Below are positions 45,732 through 53,622 of a stretch of DNA of 64,000 bases, piece after piece. The stretch is taken from the NCBI GenBank assembly GCA_002690925.1, contig NZGD01000251.1, positions 1-64,000 on the forward strand, written 5' to 3'. The notes under the pieces are model-generated. The model was not told the origin of the DNA. It ran no database searches and saw only the letters and a list, made by a program, of their open reading frames with translations. The DNA is from Rhodopirellula sp. GTDB lineage: Bacteria > Planctomycetota > Planctomycetia > Pirellulales > Pirellulaceae. Numbering within the stretch: the stretch's first letter is position 1; every line of letters starts with the position of its first letter. The position numbers and the translations under genes are program-made.

Positions 45732-48700
45732 ATGCGTTCATTTATGTGGATTCTTGGCCTGCTTTTGATGAACAGTGCCGTGGCTGACTTCCCCCGTTTA
45801 TTCAACACCGAGCCAGTATCCGATGAAACGTTGATGCCTGCAGACGTAGCTGCAGCGAGTATGCAACTGCCCGAAGGACTGATCGCAAAAGCCTTTGCAA
45901 GTGAACCCGACATCCAGAACCCAATTGCTATGTCGTGGGATGCCAAAGGTCGATTGTGGGTTGCCGAAAACTACACGTATGCGGAGCGGCAGCAACGTTT
46001 CCAACTCGACTTACGAGACAGAATTGTAATCTTCGACAACACCACCGAGGACCGATTCCAAACACGTACCGTATTCACGGATGATGTCCAAATGCTGACC
46101 GGAATCGAAGTGGGCCTGGACGGTGTATGGCTAATGTGCCCGCCCAACTTGATTTTCATTCCGGACCTCAATCATGATGATGTACCCGACAGCGCCGGCG
46201 AAATCGTGCTCGACGGTTTCACTGTCGCACAGCAGAACTATCACAACTTTGCCAATGGCCTGCAATTTGGGCCAGATGGTTGGCTGTATGGAAGATGTGG
46301 TGGATCATGCCCCGCCAAAATAGGCGTACCGGGAACACCCGAAGACGAACGCCTTGCTTTGGAGGGTGGGATTTGGCGTTACCATCCGAAAAAAAAGCGA
46401 GTTGAAGTACTCACAACCGGCACCACCAACCCGTGGGGGCACGATTGGAATTCTCTCGGTGAAGCCTTTTTTGTGAATACTGTGAACGGCCATCTATGGC
46501 ATCTGATTCCTGGCGCACATTTCACACGACCATTCGTGCTGGATCCAAATCGCCGAACTTACGAATTGATCGATTTCCATGCTGATCACTGGCACTTTGA
46601 TACTGGACAAAGCTGGACTAAATCACGAAATGGCATTGCGAACTCCTTCGGTGGCGGCCACGCACACTCCGGTACGATGATCTACCAGGCTGACAACTGG
46701 CCCGAGATTTATCGCGATCGCCTCTTCACTCTGAATTTCCACGGCCGACGAGTGAATCAGGAAATTCTTCGTCGTAACGGTTCAGGCTACGTCGCATCTC
46801 ATGGACGAGATCTAATTCTCGCCAAAGACCCATGGTTCCGTGGTATGGAATTGGGGTCGGGCCCAGATGGTGCTGTGTTTGTGCTGGATTGGAGTGATGC
46901 CGGAGAGTGCCATGAACACACCGGAGTGCACCGGACAAGTGGACGTATTTTCAAAATTCGCAACGCCAAGACTCCTGTCGCGACCAACGCAACCGATCTA
47001 ACCACTTGGTCGTTACCCCAACTGGTCAACATCCACGCTGGCCACAATGACTGGTACACGCGTCAAGCCAGACTGGAATTAGCGAGGCGTCAAATGACAG
47101 GCGATGTCACCTCCACCTACCCACGATTGGTTCATCTGATTGAACAATCAGAAAGCAATCCAACCACCAAAGTTCAAGCTTTATTGACCCTGCATGTATT
47201 GGGAGGTGCTGATCAGAAGTTATTACGTGGCCTTTCCAATACAAAACAGGAATCACTCAGAAGTTGGTCCATTCGCCTCCTGACAGATGACTGGCCACTT
47301 GATGACGCGATGGGAGCATCACGCCACAATGTATCCGATCGCACTCGGGTGAAAGAACAAGCCCAAAAACTGATGCCGCATTTCCTCGCAATAGCGAAGA
47401 ATGACCCCTCTGCGTTAGTTCGTTTGAGCCTTGCATCCGTACTGCAACGACTGCCGACTGACCTCCGCCCAGTTCTCGCTAAGGCACTTGTCGATCGTGA
47501 GGAAGATCGAGCGGATCACAACTTACCGCTCATGATCTGGTACGGGCTGATCCCAGTTACTCATCAAAATCCTGCTGACCTCGTCGACGTTGCCAAAGCT
47601 TGTAAACTTCCAAAGACCCTGGAGCTCATCGCTCGCTGTCTTGCAGAAGAAATCGATGTGTATCCAGACGCACTTGACCGACTGCTGACACATGCCGGAG
47701 CACAAAAAAGCGTTTACCTGAAAACGGTCTTGACTGGCGTCAACCTTGGCTTGAAAGGAAGAATCACTGCCCCACGCCCAAATTCATGGAATCGCATTAC
47801 CGAAAATCAGTCACCTGCAACCGCCAACCTCATTCGTGAACTGGGCGTGGTGTTCGGTGATGGTCGGGCAATCGAAGAACTGAAGACCATCGCACGGGGA
47901 AAAGGAGATTGGGAACCGGCGGTGCGAGCCGCAGCCTTACAGACATTGATCCAAAGTGATGCAATGGGAATGAGAGAAATCTGTGAGGAACTACTCGCTG
48001 ACCAGCATGTAAATTTACTAGCAGCCCGTGGATTGTCGCAATTCGACGAACCTGAAATTGGACAACGTCTGGTTGATCGTTATCGCAACTTTCGCAGTCC
48101 GGTGCGTCCGCAAGTCATGTCCATGCTCGTCTCTCGAAAGTCTTTTGCGCAAGCCGTGCTTCAAGCCATTGAGAAGGGAAAAATACCTGCGAATGAGCTA
48201 TCAGCATTTCAGGTGCGACAGATCAAAAGCTTCGGCGATCCGCAGCTCACTCAACTCATTGGACGCGTATGGGGAGAAGTTCGAACTACCCCGCATGAAA
48301 TGCAGAATAAGATTGACGAACTAAGAAAAGCACTGCAGGTTTCTTTGTCTGATGAAGCCCAACTCGGAAATGGACGCCGATTATTCCAAAAACTGTGCCA
48401 AAATTGTCACCGTTTATTCGGTGAAGGTGAACAGATCGGCCCCGACCTGACAGGATCCAATCGCAACAACATTGACTACCTACTGAGTAATGTGGTTGAT
48501 CCCAGCGGGATCGTTGGCAAGGACTATCGCATGACCATTTTGCTAACGACTGATAATCGCGTCTTCAACGGCTTGGTAACCGACGAAACAGACCGAACCA
48601 TCTCGCTTCAAACCGCAACCGAAAAGCTCAGTTTCGATAAGGAGAAGATTCAAAGTCAAAAAGTGACCGAAAAATCCCCGATGCCAGATGGGCTGCTGGA

Positions 48701-48794
48701 TGCGCTTTCCATTGATGAAATACGGGATCTGTTCTACTACCTTCAGCAGCCAACACGAATCACAACGGATGAGGGTGGAAACCCAGGTGACTGA
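45732..48794 (+). CDS. PVC-type heme-binding dehydrogenase with HEAT-like repeats
   Basis: A 1020-residue exported protein. ATG at 45732 starts a signal peptide (MRSFMWILGLLLMNSAVA); an earlier ATG lies inside the DUF1501 gene. Residues 45-420 form the membrane-bound-dehydrogenase-type beta-propeller (AMSWDAKGRLWVAENYTY, NFANGLQFGPDGWLYG, GTTNPWGHDWNSLGE, GGGHAHSGTMIYQ, GAVFVLDWSDAGECH). Residues 430-870 are helical and HEAT-like. The C-terminus has a cytochrome c motif CQNCHRLFGEGEQIGPDLTG near 888 and a PVC-specific tail (GRDYRM-like segment VGKDYRMTILLTTDNRV). It likely oxidises a sugar or sugar alcohol in the periplasm. It is the third gene of cassette 2. Confidence 0.9.
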   Translation: MRSFMWILGLLLMNSAVADFPRLFNTEPVSDETLMPADVAAASMQLPEGLIAKAFASEPDIQNPIAMSWDAKGRLWVAENYTYAERQQRFQLDLRDRIVIFDNTTEDRFQTRTVFTDDVQMLTGIEVGLDGVWLMCPPNLIFIPDLNHDDVPDSAGEIVLDGFTVAQQNYHNFANGLQFGPDGWLYGRCGGSCPAKIGVPGTPEDERLALEGGIWRYHPKKKRVEVLTTGTTNPWGHDWNSLGEAFFVNTVNGHLWHLIPGAHFTRPFVLDPNRRTYELIDFHADHWHFDTGQSWTKSRNGIANSFGGGHAHSGTMIYQADNWPEIYRDRLFTLNFHGRRVNQEILRRNGSGYVASHGRDLILAKDPWFRGMELGSGPDGAVFVLDWSDAGECHEHTGVHRTSGRIFKIRNAKTPVATNATDLTTWSLPQLVNIHAGHNDWYTRQARLELARRQMTGDVTSTYPRLVHLIEQSESNPTTKVQALLTLHVLGGADQKLLRGLSNTKQESLRSWSIRLLTDDWPLDDAMGASRHNVSDRTRVKEQAQKLMPHFLAIAKNDPSALVRLSLASVLQRLPTDLRPVLAKALVDREEDRADHNLPLMIWYGLIPVTHQNPADLVDVAKACKLPKTLELIARCLAEEIDVYPDALDRLLTHAGAQKSVYLKTVLTGVNLGLKGRITAPRPNSWNRITENQSPATANLIRELGVVFGDGRAIEELKTIARGKGDWEPAVRAAALQTLIQSDAMGMREICEELLADQHVNLLAARGLSQFDEPEIGQRLVDRYRNFRSPVRPQVMSMLVSRKSFAQAVLQAIEKGKIPANELSAFQVRQIKSFGDPQLTQLIGRVWGEVRTTPHEMQNKIDELRKALQVSLSDEAQLGNGRRLFQKLCQNCHRLFGEGEQIGPDLTGSNRNNIDYLLSNVVDPSGIVGKDYRMTILLTTDNRVFNGLVTDETDRTISLQTATEKLSFDKEKIQSQKVTEKSPMPDGLLDALSIDEIRDLFYYLQQPTRITTDEGGNPGD

Positions 48795-49149
48795 CGCATG
48801 TACAAGCGTGAGCATTGACGCAATTCAAATACGGAAATCGCATGTGAGTCCAGATCGGCAACCGCCGCTACGTCGAATCCAGATGTGGCGCGGAGTAACG
48901 GTTCTTCGCTAACAGTCAGCAGAGGCGGGTGTTGTGGTGCCAACACATTGTCAGCGGCATCCCAATGATCACAACCTGCATATTCGGGCCATCATTGTGA
49001 TCGTTAGGTTTTCGTTGACCAGAGTTTTTTGACACCGCTCGATTTTGTCCTAGGTTTCAAATGAAGTGAGCGAGTCGTTGTTCGACTTGCTGCCAAAGCG
49101 GACTCAGTCGCAGGAACGCGATCACCGCCGTTTTGGTCAGCCTTGCTCC
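48795..49149. other. Intergenic stretch upstream of the riboswitch
   Basis: About 355 bases between the heme dehydrogenase stop and the riboswitch. No gene is supported. The promoter of the pilus transcript should lie in its right half. I cannot point to a convincing -35/-10 pair. Confidence 0.35.
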
Positions 49150-49260
49150 CTAGACAAGGGCAAACCGTCTGTAAAGGCGGGGCGCAAAGCCACGGATCCA
49201 ATCAGTTCATCATGCACGAATGCATCGTTGGGCCTATTGGACCGCCGGGTTGCCAAGGGA
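49150..49260 (+). promoter_or_regulatory. Cyclic di-GMP-I (GEMM-I) riboswitch
   Basis: The aptamer core is readable directly. GGGCAAACC starts at 49158. The P2 stem is CCGTCT/AGGCGG (49165-49170, 49175-49180) with a GTAA (GNRA) tetraloop. The invariant joining segment GCGCAAAGCC (49182-49191) follows. A P3 stem pairs GGATCCAAT (49194-49202) with ATTGGACC (49236-49243), with a bulge as in the tetraloop receptor, and an internal ATGCA-CGAA-TGCAT hairpin. The conserved 3' part is CCGCCGGGTTGCC, whose TGCC pairs with GGCA of the 5' side to close P1. All hallmark elements of GEMM-I RNA are present in order. It lies 164 bases before the flp pilin gene on the same strand. Confidence 0.9.
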
Positions 49261-49344
49261 ATATGAGTTAGCGGTCATTACTGCTTGCCCATGCCAAGGC
49301 GTGTCAGACGAAAGTCGGAGACGAGGCTGTTCCTTTATCAGAGT

Positions 49345-49363
49345 ATGACTCACATTGAGTCAT
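49345..49363 (+). promoter_or_regulatory. Perfect leader hairpin 1 downstream of the riboswitch
   Basis: ATGACTCA and its exact reverse complement TGAGTCAT flank a 3-base CAT loop. It lies between the aptamer and the flp start, so it may belong to the expression platform. No T-run follows, so simple termination is not evident. Confidence 0.5.
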
Positions 49364-49380
49364 GCATTTAAAGTCGTCGT

Positions 49381-49401
49381 CGCATGTCTATCAGACATGC
49401 G
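49381..49401 (+). promoter_or_regulatory. Perfect leader hairpin 2 before the flp ribosome-binding site
   Basis: CGCATGTCT and its exact reverse complement AGACATGCG flank a 3-base ATC loop. It is followed within 12 bases by GAGGAGAGAG, the flp ribosome-binding site, so it could set access to that site or stabilise the abundant pilin mRNA. Confidence 0.5.
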
Positions 49402-49423
49402 TCTCACTCGCGAGGAGAGAGAC

Positions 49424-49600
49424 ATGAAGAATTTCGCTGACAGCATCGTAAAGTTTCTTAAAGAAGAAGATGGTCCAACCGCAGTCGAGTACGCCGTTAT
49501 GTTGGCACTCATCGTGGTTGTCTGCCTGGCCGCTGTTGGAACCGTTGGTGACAACGCAGCAGCCAAATTCACAGAAATTGGCACTAAGCTCGCTGACTAA
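49424..49600 (+). CDS. flp: Flp/Fap type IVb major pilin
   Basis: A 58-residue prepilin, typical in length for Flp. ATG at 49424 is chosen because it has a strong GAGGAGAGAG site just upstream and begins the usual leader MKNFADSIVKFLKEEDG. The prepilin peptidase should cut after Gly17. The mature part starts PTAVEYAVMLALIVVVCLA, with the Glu-Tyr pair at +5/+6 characteristic of Flp, followed by a hydrophobic helix. It builds the Tad/Flp fibre used for surface attachment. It is the first gene of the pilus locus and lies downstream of a c-di-GMP riboswitch. Confidence 0.95.
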   Translation: MKNFADSIVKFLKEEDGPTAVEYAVMLALIVVVCLAAVGTVGDNAAAKFTEIGTKLAD

Positions 49601-49979
49601 ATCGCCGACCGCTGGTATCCGGCGGCCCACTAAAGATATCTCGTCGCTTCTCGGTACGGTTCACTGCAAAGAGAACCGTGCCGTAGCGCAGGGATGTTCG
49701 CGTTGAGATTGACATTTCAGCGTTCCCCGCGGTCCGATCCGAATCGCACCGCCTCCTGCCCACTGCGGGATTCTTTCATGAACTACCCACTACTGCCTGC
49801 TGATGCAGCAGCCTACGCGTGGCAACTGTCCTGCTGCCTCGTGACGCTACTGTTCGCGATGTTCAGTTGGCTGGTAGGCCCTCGCTGACATACGCTGAAC
49901 CATACACATGACGAAATGAGGACAACCACGCCTATTTCGCCACCCACCGCTCGCCAAAGAAATCACCAGGATCCTGACT
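49601..49979. other. Gap between flp and the prepilin peptidase gene
   Basis: About 380 bases. A 7-bp arm pair, CGGTACG at 49655 and CCGTAGC-like sequence at 49680, is imperfect. It could be the usual post-pilin attenuator, but pairing is weak. The only candidate gene is the 36-residue frame listed separately. Confidence 0.3.
49778..49888 (+). CDS. Possible 36-residue single-helix membrane peptide
   Basis: A short frame beginning ATGAACTACCC and encoding MNYPLLPADAAAYAW, then a hydrophobic segment (CCLVTLLFAMFSWLVG), ending in PR. It lies between flp and tadV on the same strand. The layout (short polar head, one membrane helix) and position fit a small pilus-associated peptide. There is no strong ribosome-binding site and no recognised family, so this is tentative. 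Confidence 0.35.
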   Translation: MNYPLLPADAAAYAWQLSCCLVTLLFAMFSWLVGPR

Positions 49980-50537
49980 ATGGAAATGCTACTCCAAGGA
50001 ATTGCAGAGAACTGGACCGTCTGGTTCGTAACCGTTGTTCTCATCGTCGCTGCAATCATCGATGGCGCGATTTTGAAAGTACCTAACTGGCTGACTTTTC
50101 CCTTCATTACCTGCGGTTGGCTCCACTGGACCATGCAAGATGGAATGAACGGTCTGGGATGGAGTTTACTTGGCACCTTTGTCGGAATGATGCTGCTACT
50201 GGTTTTGCGTAACGTTGGTGGTATGGGTGCTGGTGATGTCAAACTGCTTGCTGGTGTAGGAGCTTGGCTTGGCACAATGGTGACCCTCTATGCATTTGCC
50301 GCAACCGCCATGGTAGGAGGAGTCATGGCCGCAGTCATGATCCTTCGTAGCGGGCAATGGCAAAAGCATCTGGCCATGGGACACCAAATTCTGCACGAGT
50401 GGAAAACGGTACGAAATCCTGAAAAACTCTCTGAAATCGCAAGGGAGAGAAAACCATCGATGTACCTGCTGCCCTACGGAATCCCAATGGCAGTCGGTTC
50501 AATTGCATACTTTGCAATCGCAGGCATGCTTGTATGA
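49980..50537 (+). CDS. tadV: Prepilin peptidase, TadV/CpaA type
   Basis: A 185-residue A24-family aspartic membrane protease that cuts the Flp leader. The first catalytic Asp lies in AAIIDGAILKVPNWLTF (membrane segment 1, near residue 28). The second lies in GGMGAGDVKLLAGVGAWLG (the GxGD motif, near 86). Four or more hydrophobic segments span the protein, and it lacks the N-terminal methylase domain of PilD, as expected for TadV. A charged loop (about 125-155) precedes the last helix. It is 380 bases downstream of flp. Confidence 0.92.
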   Translation: MEMLLQGIAENWTVWFVTVVLIVAAIIDGAILKVPNWLTFPFITCGWLHWTMQDGMNGLGWSLLGTFVGMMLLLVLRNVGGMGAGDVKLLAGVGAWLGTMVTLYAFAATAMVGGVMAAVMILRSGQWQKHLAMGHQILHEWKTVRNPEKLSEIARERKPSMYLLPYGIPMAVGSIAYFAIAGMLV

Positions 50538-50696
50538 GTATGCCGCGTCATGTGACTTCACTGTCAATTTCTGACGATTGGGTAATTCCAGTGGATTAAG
50601 CTGGGGGCAACGGTCGTATTGATGATAGCTCAACGGTCATGCGGGTTGCAGCGGTCCAATGTTTTGTGCCGAAAAAAACTATTACGCCTGTTTGAG

Positions 50697-50712
50697 CGGT
50701 GCCACAGCACCG
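50697..50712 (+). other. Short hairpin between tadV and cpaB
   Basis: CGGTGC, CACA loop, GCACCG, followed by TTTGAA. The stem is a perfect 6 bp. It could be a weak terminator or processing signal in the 228-base gap between the two pilus genes. A second small hairpin (TCGTT/AACGA) lies just before cpaB. Confidence 0.3.
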
Positions 50713-50765
50713 TTTGAACTGACCGCAAAACTCAACGGTTAACTCGTTATAAACGAATTAATACC

Positions 50766-51806
50766 ATGCGTAATAAATCGATCTATCTCTTTCTTGCCTG
50801 CGTGTGTGGTACCGTTGCAGCCGTTCTGGCCAGCGAATGGTTAAAAGCACAGGGCAATCAGAATACAACAAGTATGGTCGAGATTTTTGTAACATCAGCG
50901 ACGATCGATGTAGGCGAGAAAATCACGGCCAAGAAAATTGCGTTGGAACGGTGGCCAGAAGACAAAGTACCCGAAGGTGCCAGCAACCGGCTGGCAGAGG
51001 TCGAGGGAAAGTACGCAAAACAGCGTTTGTTTGATGGTGAACCCATCATGCCCGCCAAACTAATGGACGAAAACTGGACAAGCGTACCCAATGGCTGGAA
51101 AGCTGTTGACATGAACGCCAGCGAACTCGGGATCACCAGTTCACTTCAACCAGGGGACCGAGTGGATGTTGTCGGTTTCTTCGAAGAGGGTAATTTCATT
51201 CCCCGAAGCGGGTCGCAGACCGTCTTCATGGGAATTCGTGTCTTTTCAATCGATGGCGACACGTCACGACGCAGCGATGAAGAGCTTGGTAATCCTGCTA
51301 GATTTATCCAACTGCTAATTCCCGAAAAAGACAAAGATGCTTGGTCGTACGCCAAGGAACTCGCAGACATTGAGTTGCACAAAGCCAGCGATCAGGATCA
51401 CACCCGTGAGGACGGCTCAAACGAAGCCGCGGCGAATTTTCTTACGATGATCGAGAACCATCGGACGAAACTTGAACAGAAAGAAGAAGAACAGCAGTTG
51501 CGACTAGAGAAAGAGAAAGCAGCTCAAAAATTACTCGCAGCGGGGCCTGCTGTTGAGTCGAAGGTAGCCGATGATCAAGTTGAAGGCTTCACTATGTTCA
51601 AGCTCGTCGAAGAACAAATGTTCGAATATTGGATTGTACCGGGAAAATTGCCCGTATTGATTGGGAAAGTCGGCGCCAAAGGTACCGAACCTCAAAAACC
51701 AATGTCCCGAACGCCTCCTGTTCAGATCCGAAGCGAAAACGATTTTCAGCGACTGAGTGGCGAAGACAGTCCACTCTTGCAGCCGCCCTCAAGCGTGGCA
51801 AACTGA
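50766..51806 (+). CDS. cpaB: Flp pilus assembly protein CpaB/RcpC
   Basis: A 346-residue periplasmic, membrane-anchored pilus assembly protein. Residues 5-25 are the membrane anchor (YLFLACVCGTVAAVLASEW). A SAF domain follows (TSATIDVGEKITAKKIALERWPEDKVPEGA, about 43-75) with the typical AKQRLFDGEPIMPAKL. Then comes the RcpC domain (GLGxxLQPGDRVDV-like segment ELGITSSLQPGDRVDVVGFF, about 120). A Lys/Glu/Gln-rich coiled coil (about 225-265) is an unusual insertion. In other Tad systems this protein works with the secretin RcpA to build the outer-membrane gate. Confidence 0.9.
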   Translation: MRNKSIYLFLACVCGTVAAVLASEWLKAQGNQNTTSMVEIFVTSATIDVGEKITAKKIALERWPEDKVPEGASNRLAEVEGKYAKQRLFDGEPIMPAKLMDENWTSVPNGWKAVDMNASELGITSSLQPGDRVDVVGFFEEGNFIPRSGSQTVFMGIRVFSIDGDTSRRSDEELGNPARFIQLLIPEKDKDAWSYAKELADIELHKASDQDHTREDGSNEAAANFLTMIENHRTKLEQKEEEQQLRLEKEKAAQKLLAAGPAVESKVADDQVEGFTMFKLVEEQMFEYWIVPGKLPVLIGKVGAKGTEPQKPMSRTPPVQIRSENDFQRLSGEDSPLLQPPSSVAN

Positions 51807-52008
51807 TACGACCGACCTGGCCTTGGGGATTCACCCCACAACGATAATTTGATTCAGTTCATCACTTGATAGCTGACCCTGGCGATAACCTCTCATTTAC
51901 TACCGTTACACGCACTGACCACTGGACCTACGAAAGTGAGAAACTCCTCACTTTCTTAGGACAGAATTCGCATGGAGTCGAATTTGGTCTAGCAAGGATG
52001 CCCCAGCG

Positions 52009-53547
52009 ATGGAAACGAACCGATTGATGGCACGGCTCTTGGCCACAGTATTGATTGCCACGACGATCTCCGCTGCGTGCCTTCGGCCAACTCACGCCCA
52101 AACGGCACCCGGGGTTTTGGCCTCGAAGGGGTCAGCCGTTACTCACAACATCTCTCAATCTTCTGAGCGGGTTGAAATGGTTGTCAAAAGCAGTCGCATC
52201 CTGACGCTCGAAGAACGAATTCCGAAATTTCAGGTTCACAATGAATTAGTGGTCGGAGCGACGCCCGTCTCTCAAAATCAAATTCAAATCTTTGCGAAAA
52301 CACCCGGTACCACACAACTGAATCTGTGGGATACGAATGATCAGCTCTACACCGTCGATGTCATTGTGATGGCCGATGCACGGCAGGTGGAAGGAATTCT
52401 CGAAAGCCAGCTTCCATTAGCGACGCTCAAGGTCCTTCCGATTCAGGATAGCGCGATCATTTCTGGAACGGTAACGAGCGTAGATGATGTTGATCGGGCA
52501 GTGGCAATTACCGAGCAGTTCTATACGACGGTCGTGAATAACATTCGTGTCGTCGGAGTCCAGACTGTTCTGCTGCATACGAAAATCATGGAAGTGTCCC
52601 GCACAAAGCTGAGAGATCTTGGTATCGACTGGGGCAGCGTTTCCACGGGTTCCTTCTTTTATTCAGCACCAAGTGGTTTAATCAACGCAGCGGTGTCTAG
52701 CACCGCTGCCATCCCTACAGGGGGAGCAACTCTAGGAGCAACGAACAAGCTATTTGCAAGTGCTGGTGATTTCCAGGCTCTGATCGCAGCCTTGCGCAAA
52801 CAGGACCTGATCAAGTTTCTTGCAGAACCGACAGTCGTGGCAACTCACGGTCGCCCCGCCAGATTCAATGTGGGTGGACGTGTTCCGTACATTGTTCCGA
52901 ACAACAATTCGGTCACGGTGAACTATGAAGAATTTGGTACCGCTGTTGATTTTCTTCCTTTCATCGTTGGGCCTGGCAGAATCCGATTGGAAGTTCGCCC
53001 TGAGGTAACCGAGCCTGATCCATCACGCTCCATCAGCGCCGAAGGAATTGATGTCCCTGCTTTCAGTTCTCGCTATGTTGAGACTGCCGTCGAGTTACAG
53101 GCAGGACAAACATTTGCGATCGCTGGTCTACTGCAGAGCCGCACCGAGGCGGTTTCCCGAGCCACGCCATTCTTTGGCGAGTTACCCTACATCGGCGCAG
53201 CTTTTCGACGAATCACTGAGGTCAGAAATGATATCGAATTGCTGATCACAGTGACTCCTGAGATAGTGGAAGCACTTGATCCGCACCAAGTCCCCCGAGG
53301 CGGTCCCGGTCTTAACTCGATGTCCCCCAGTGACTCTGAGTTATACCTTCACGGTCACATCGAAGTTCCCAACCTTCTTGGCGGTGATCATTGCAACATC
53401 GGAGGCGATGGCTCCGGCGTGATGCCAGAAGTCATGCCAGGGCAATTCAAAAATGAGGAAGCTATTCCGCGAGGAGCGATTGTCCCTGGTGAGGCGCCGG
53501 TCATCGTAGGCGACGGAGTTTCCATCACGGCACCACCATTGAAGTGA
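52009..53547 (+). CDS. rcpA: Tad/Flp pilus secretin (RcpA/CpaC)
   Basis: A 512-residue outer-membrane secretin. A signal peptide (MARLLATVLIATTISAACL region, residues 8-26) is followed by the pilus-type N-domain (MVVKSSRILTLEERIPKFQV and TPGTTQLNLWDTNDQLYTVDVIV). A BON-like segment comes next (LPLATLKVLPIQDSAIISGT). The secretin domain is clear from VLLHTKIMEVSRTKLRDLGI, IAALRKQDLIKFLAEPTVVA and VELQAGQTFAIAGLLQSR, and ends with DIELLITVTPEIVEAL. A Gly/Pro-rich tail of about 70 residues follows. It is 202 bases after cpaB. Confidence 0.92.
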   Translation: METNRLMARLLATVLIATTISAACLRPTHAQTAPGVLASKGSAVTHNISQSSERVEMVVKSSRILTLEERIPKFQVHNELVVGATPVSQNQIQIFAKTPGTTQLNLWDTNDQLYTVDVIVMADARQVEGILESQLPLATLKVLPIQDSAIISGTVTSVDDVDRAVAITEQFYTTVVNNIRVVGVQTVLLHTKIMEVSRTKLRDLGIDWGSVSTGSFFYSAPSGLINAAVSSTAAIPTGGATLGATNKLFASAGDFQALIAALRKQDLIKFLAEPTVVATHGRPARFNVGGRVPYIVPNNNSVTVNYEEFGTAVDFLPFIVGPGRIRLEVRPEVTEPDPSRSISAEGIDVPAFSSRYVETAVELQAGQTFAIAGLLQSRTEAVSRATPFFGELPYIGAAFRRITEVRNDIELLITVTPEIVEALDPHQVPRGGPGLNSMSPSDSELYLHGHIEVPNLLGGDHCNIGGDGSGVMPEVMPGQFKNEEAIPRGAIVPGEAPVIVGDGVSITAPPLK

Positions 53548-53622
53548 TGAGAGTCAGAGAAACAGGATATTGATGGTCGCTCGTGCTGCAATTCGTCCGA
53601 CATACAATGAGCAAGCAATCTC

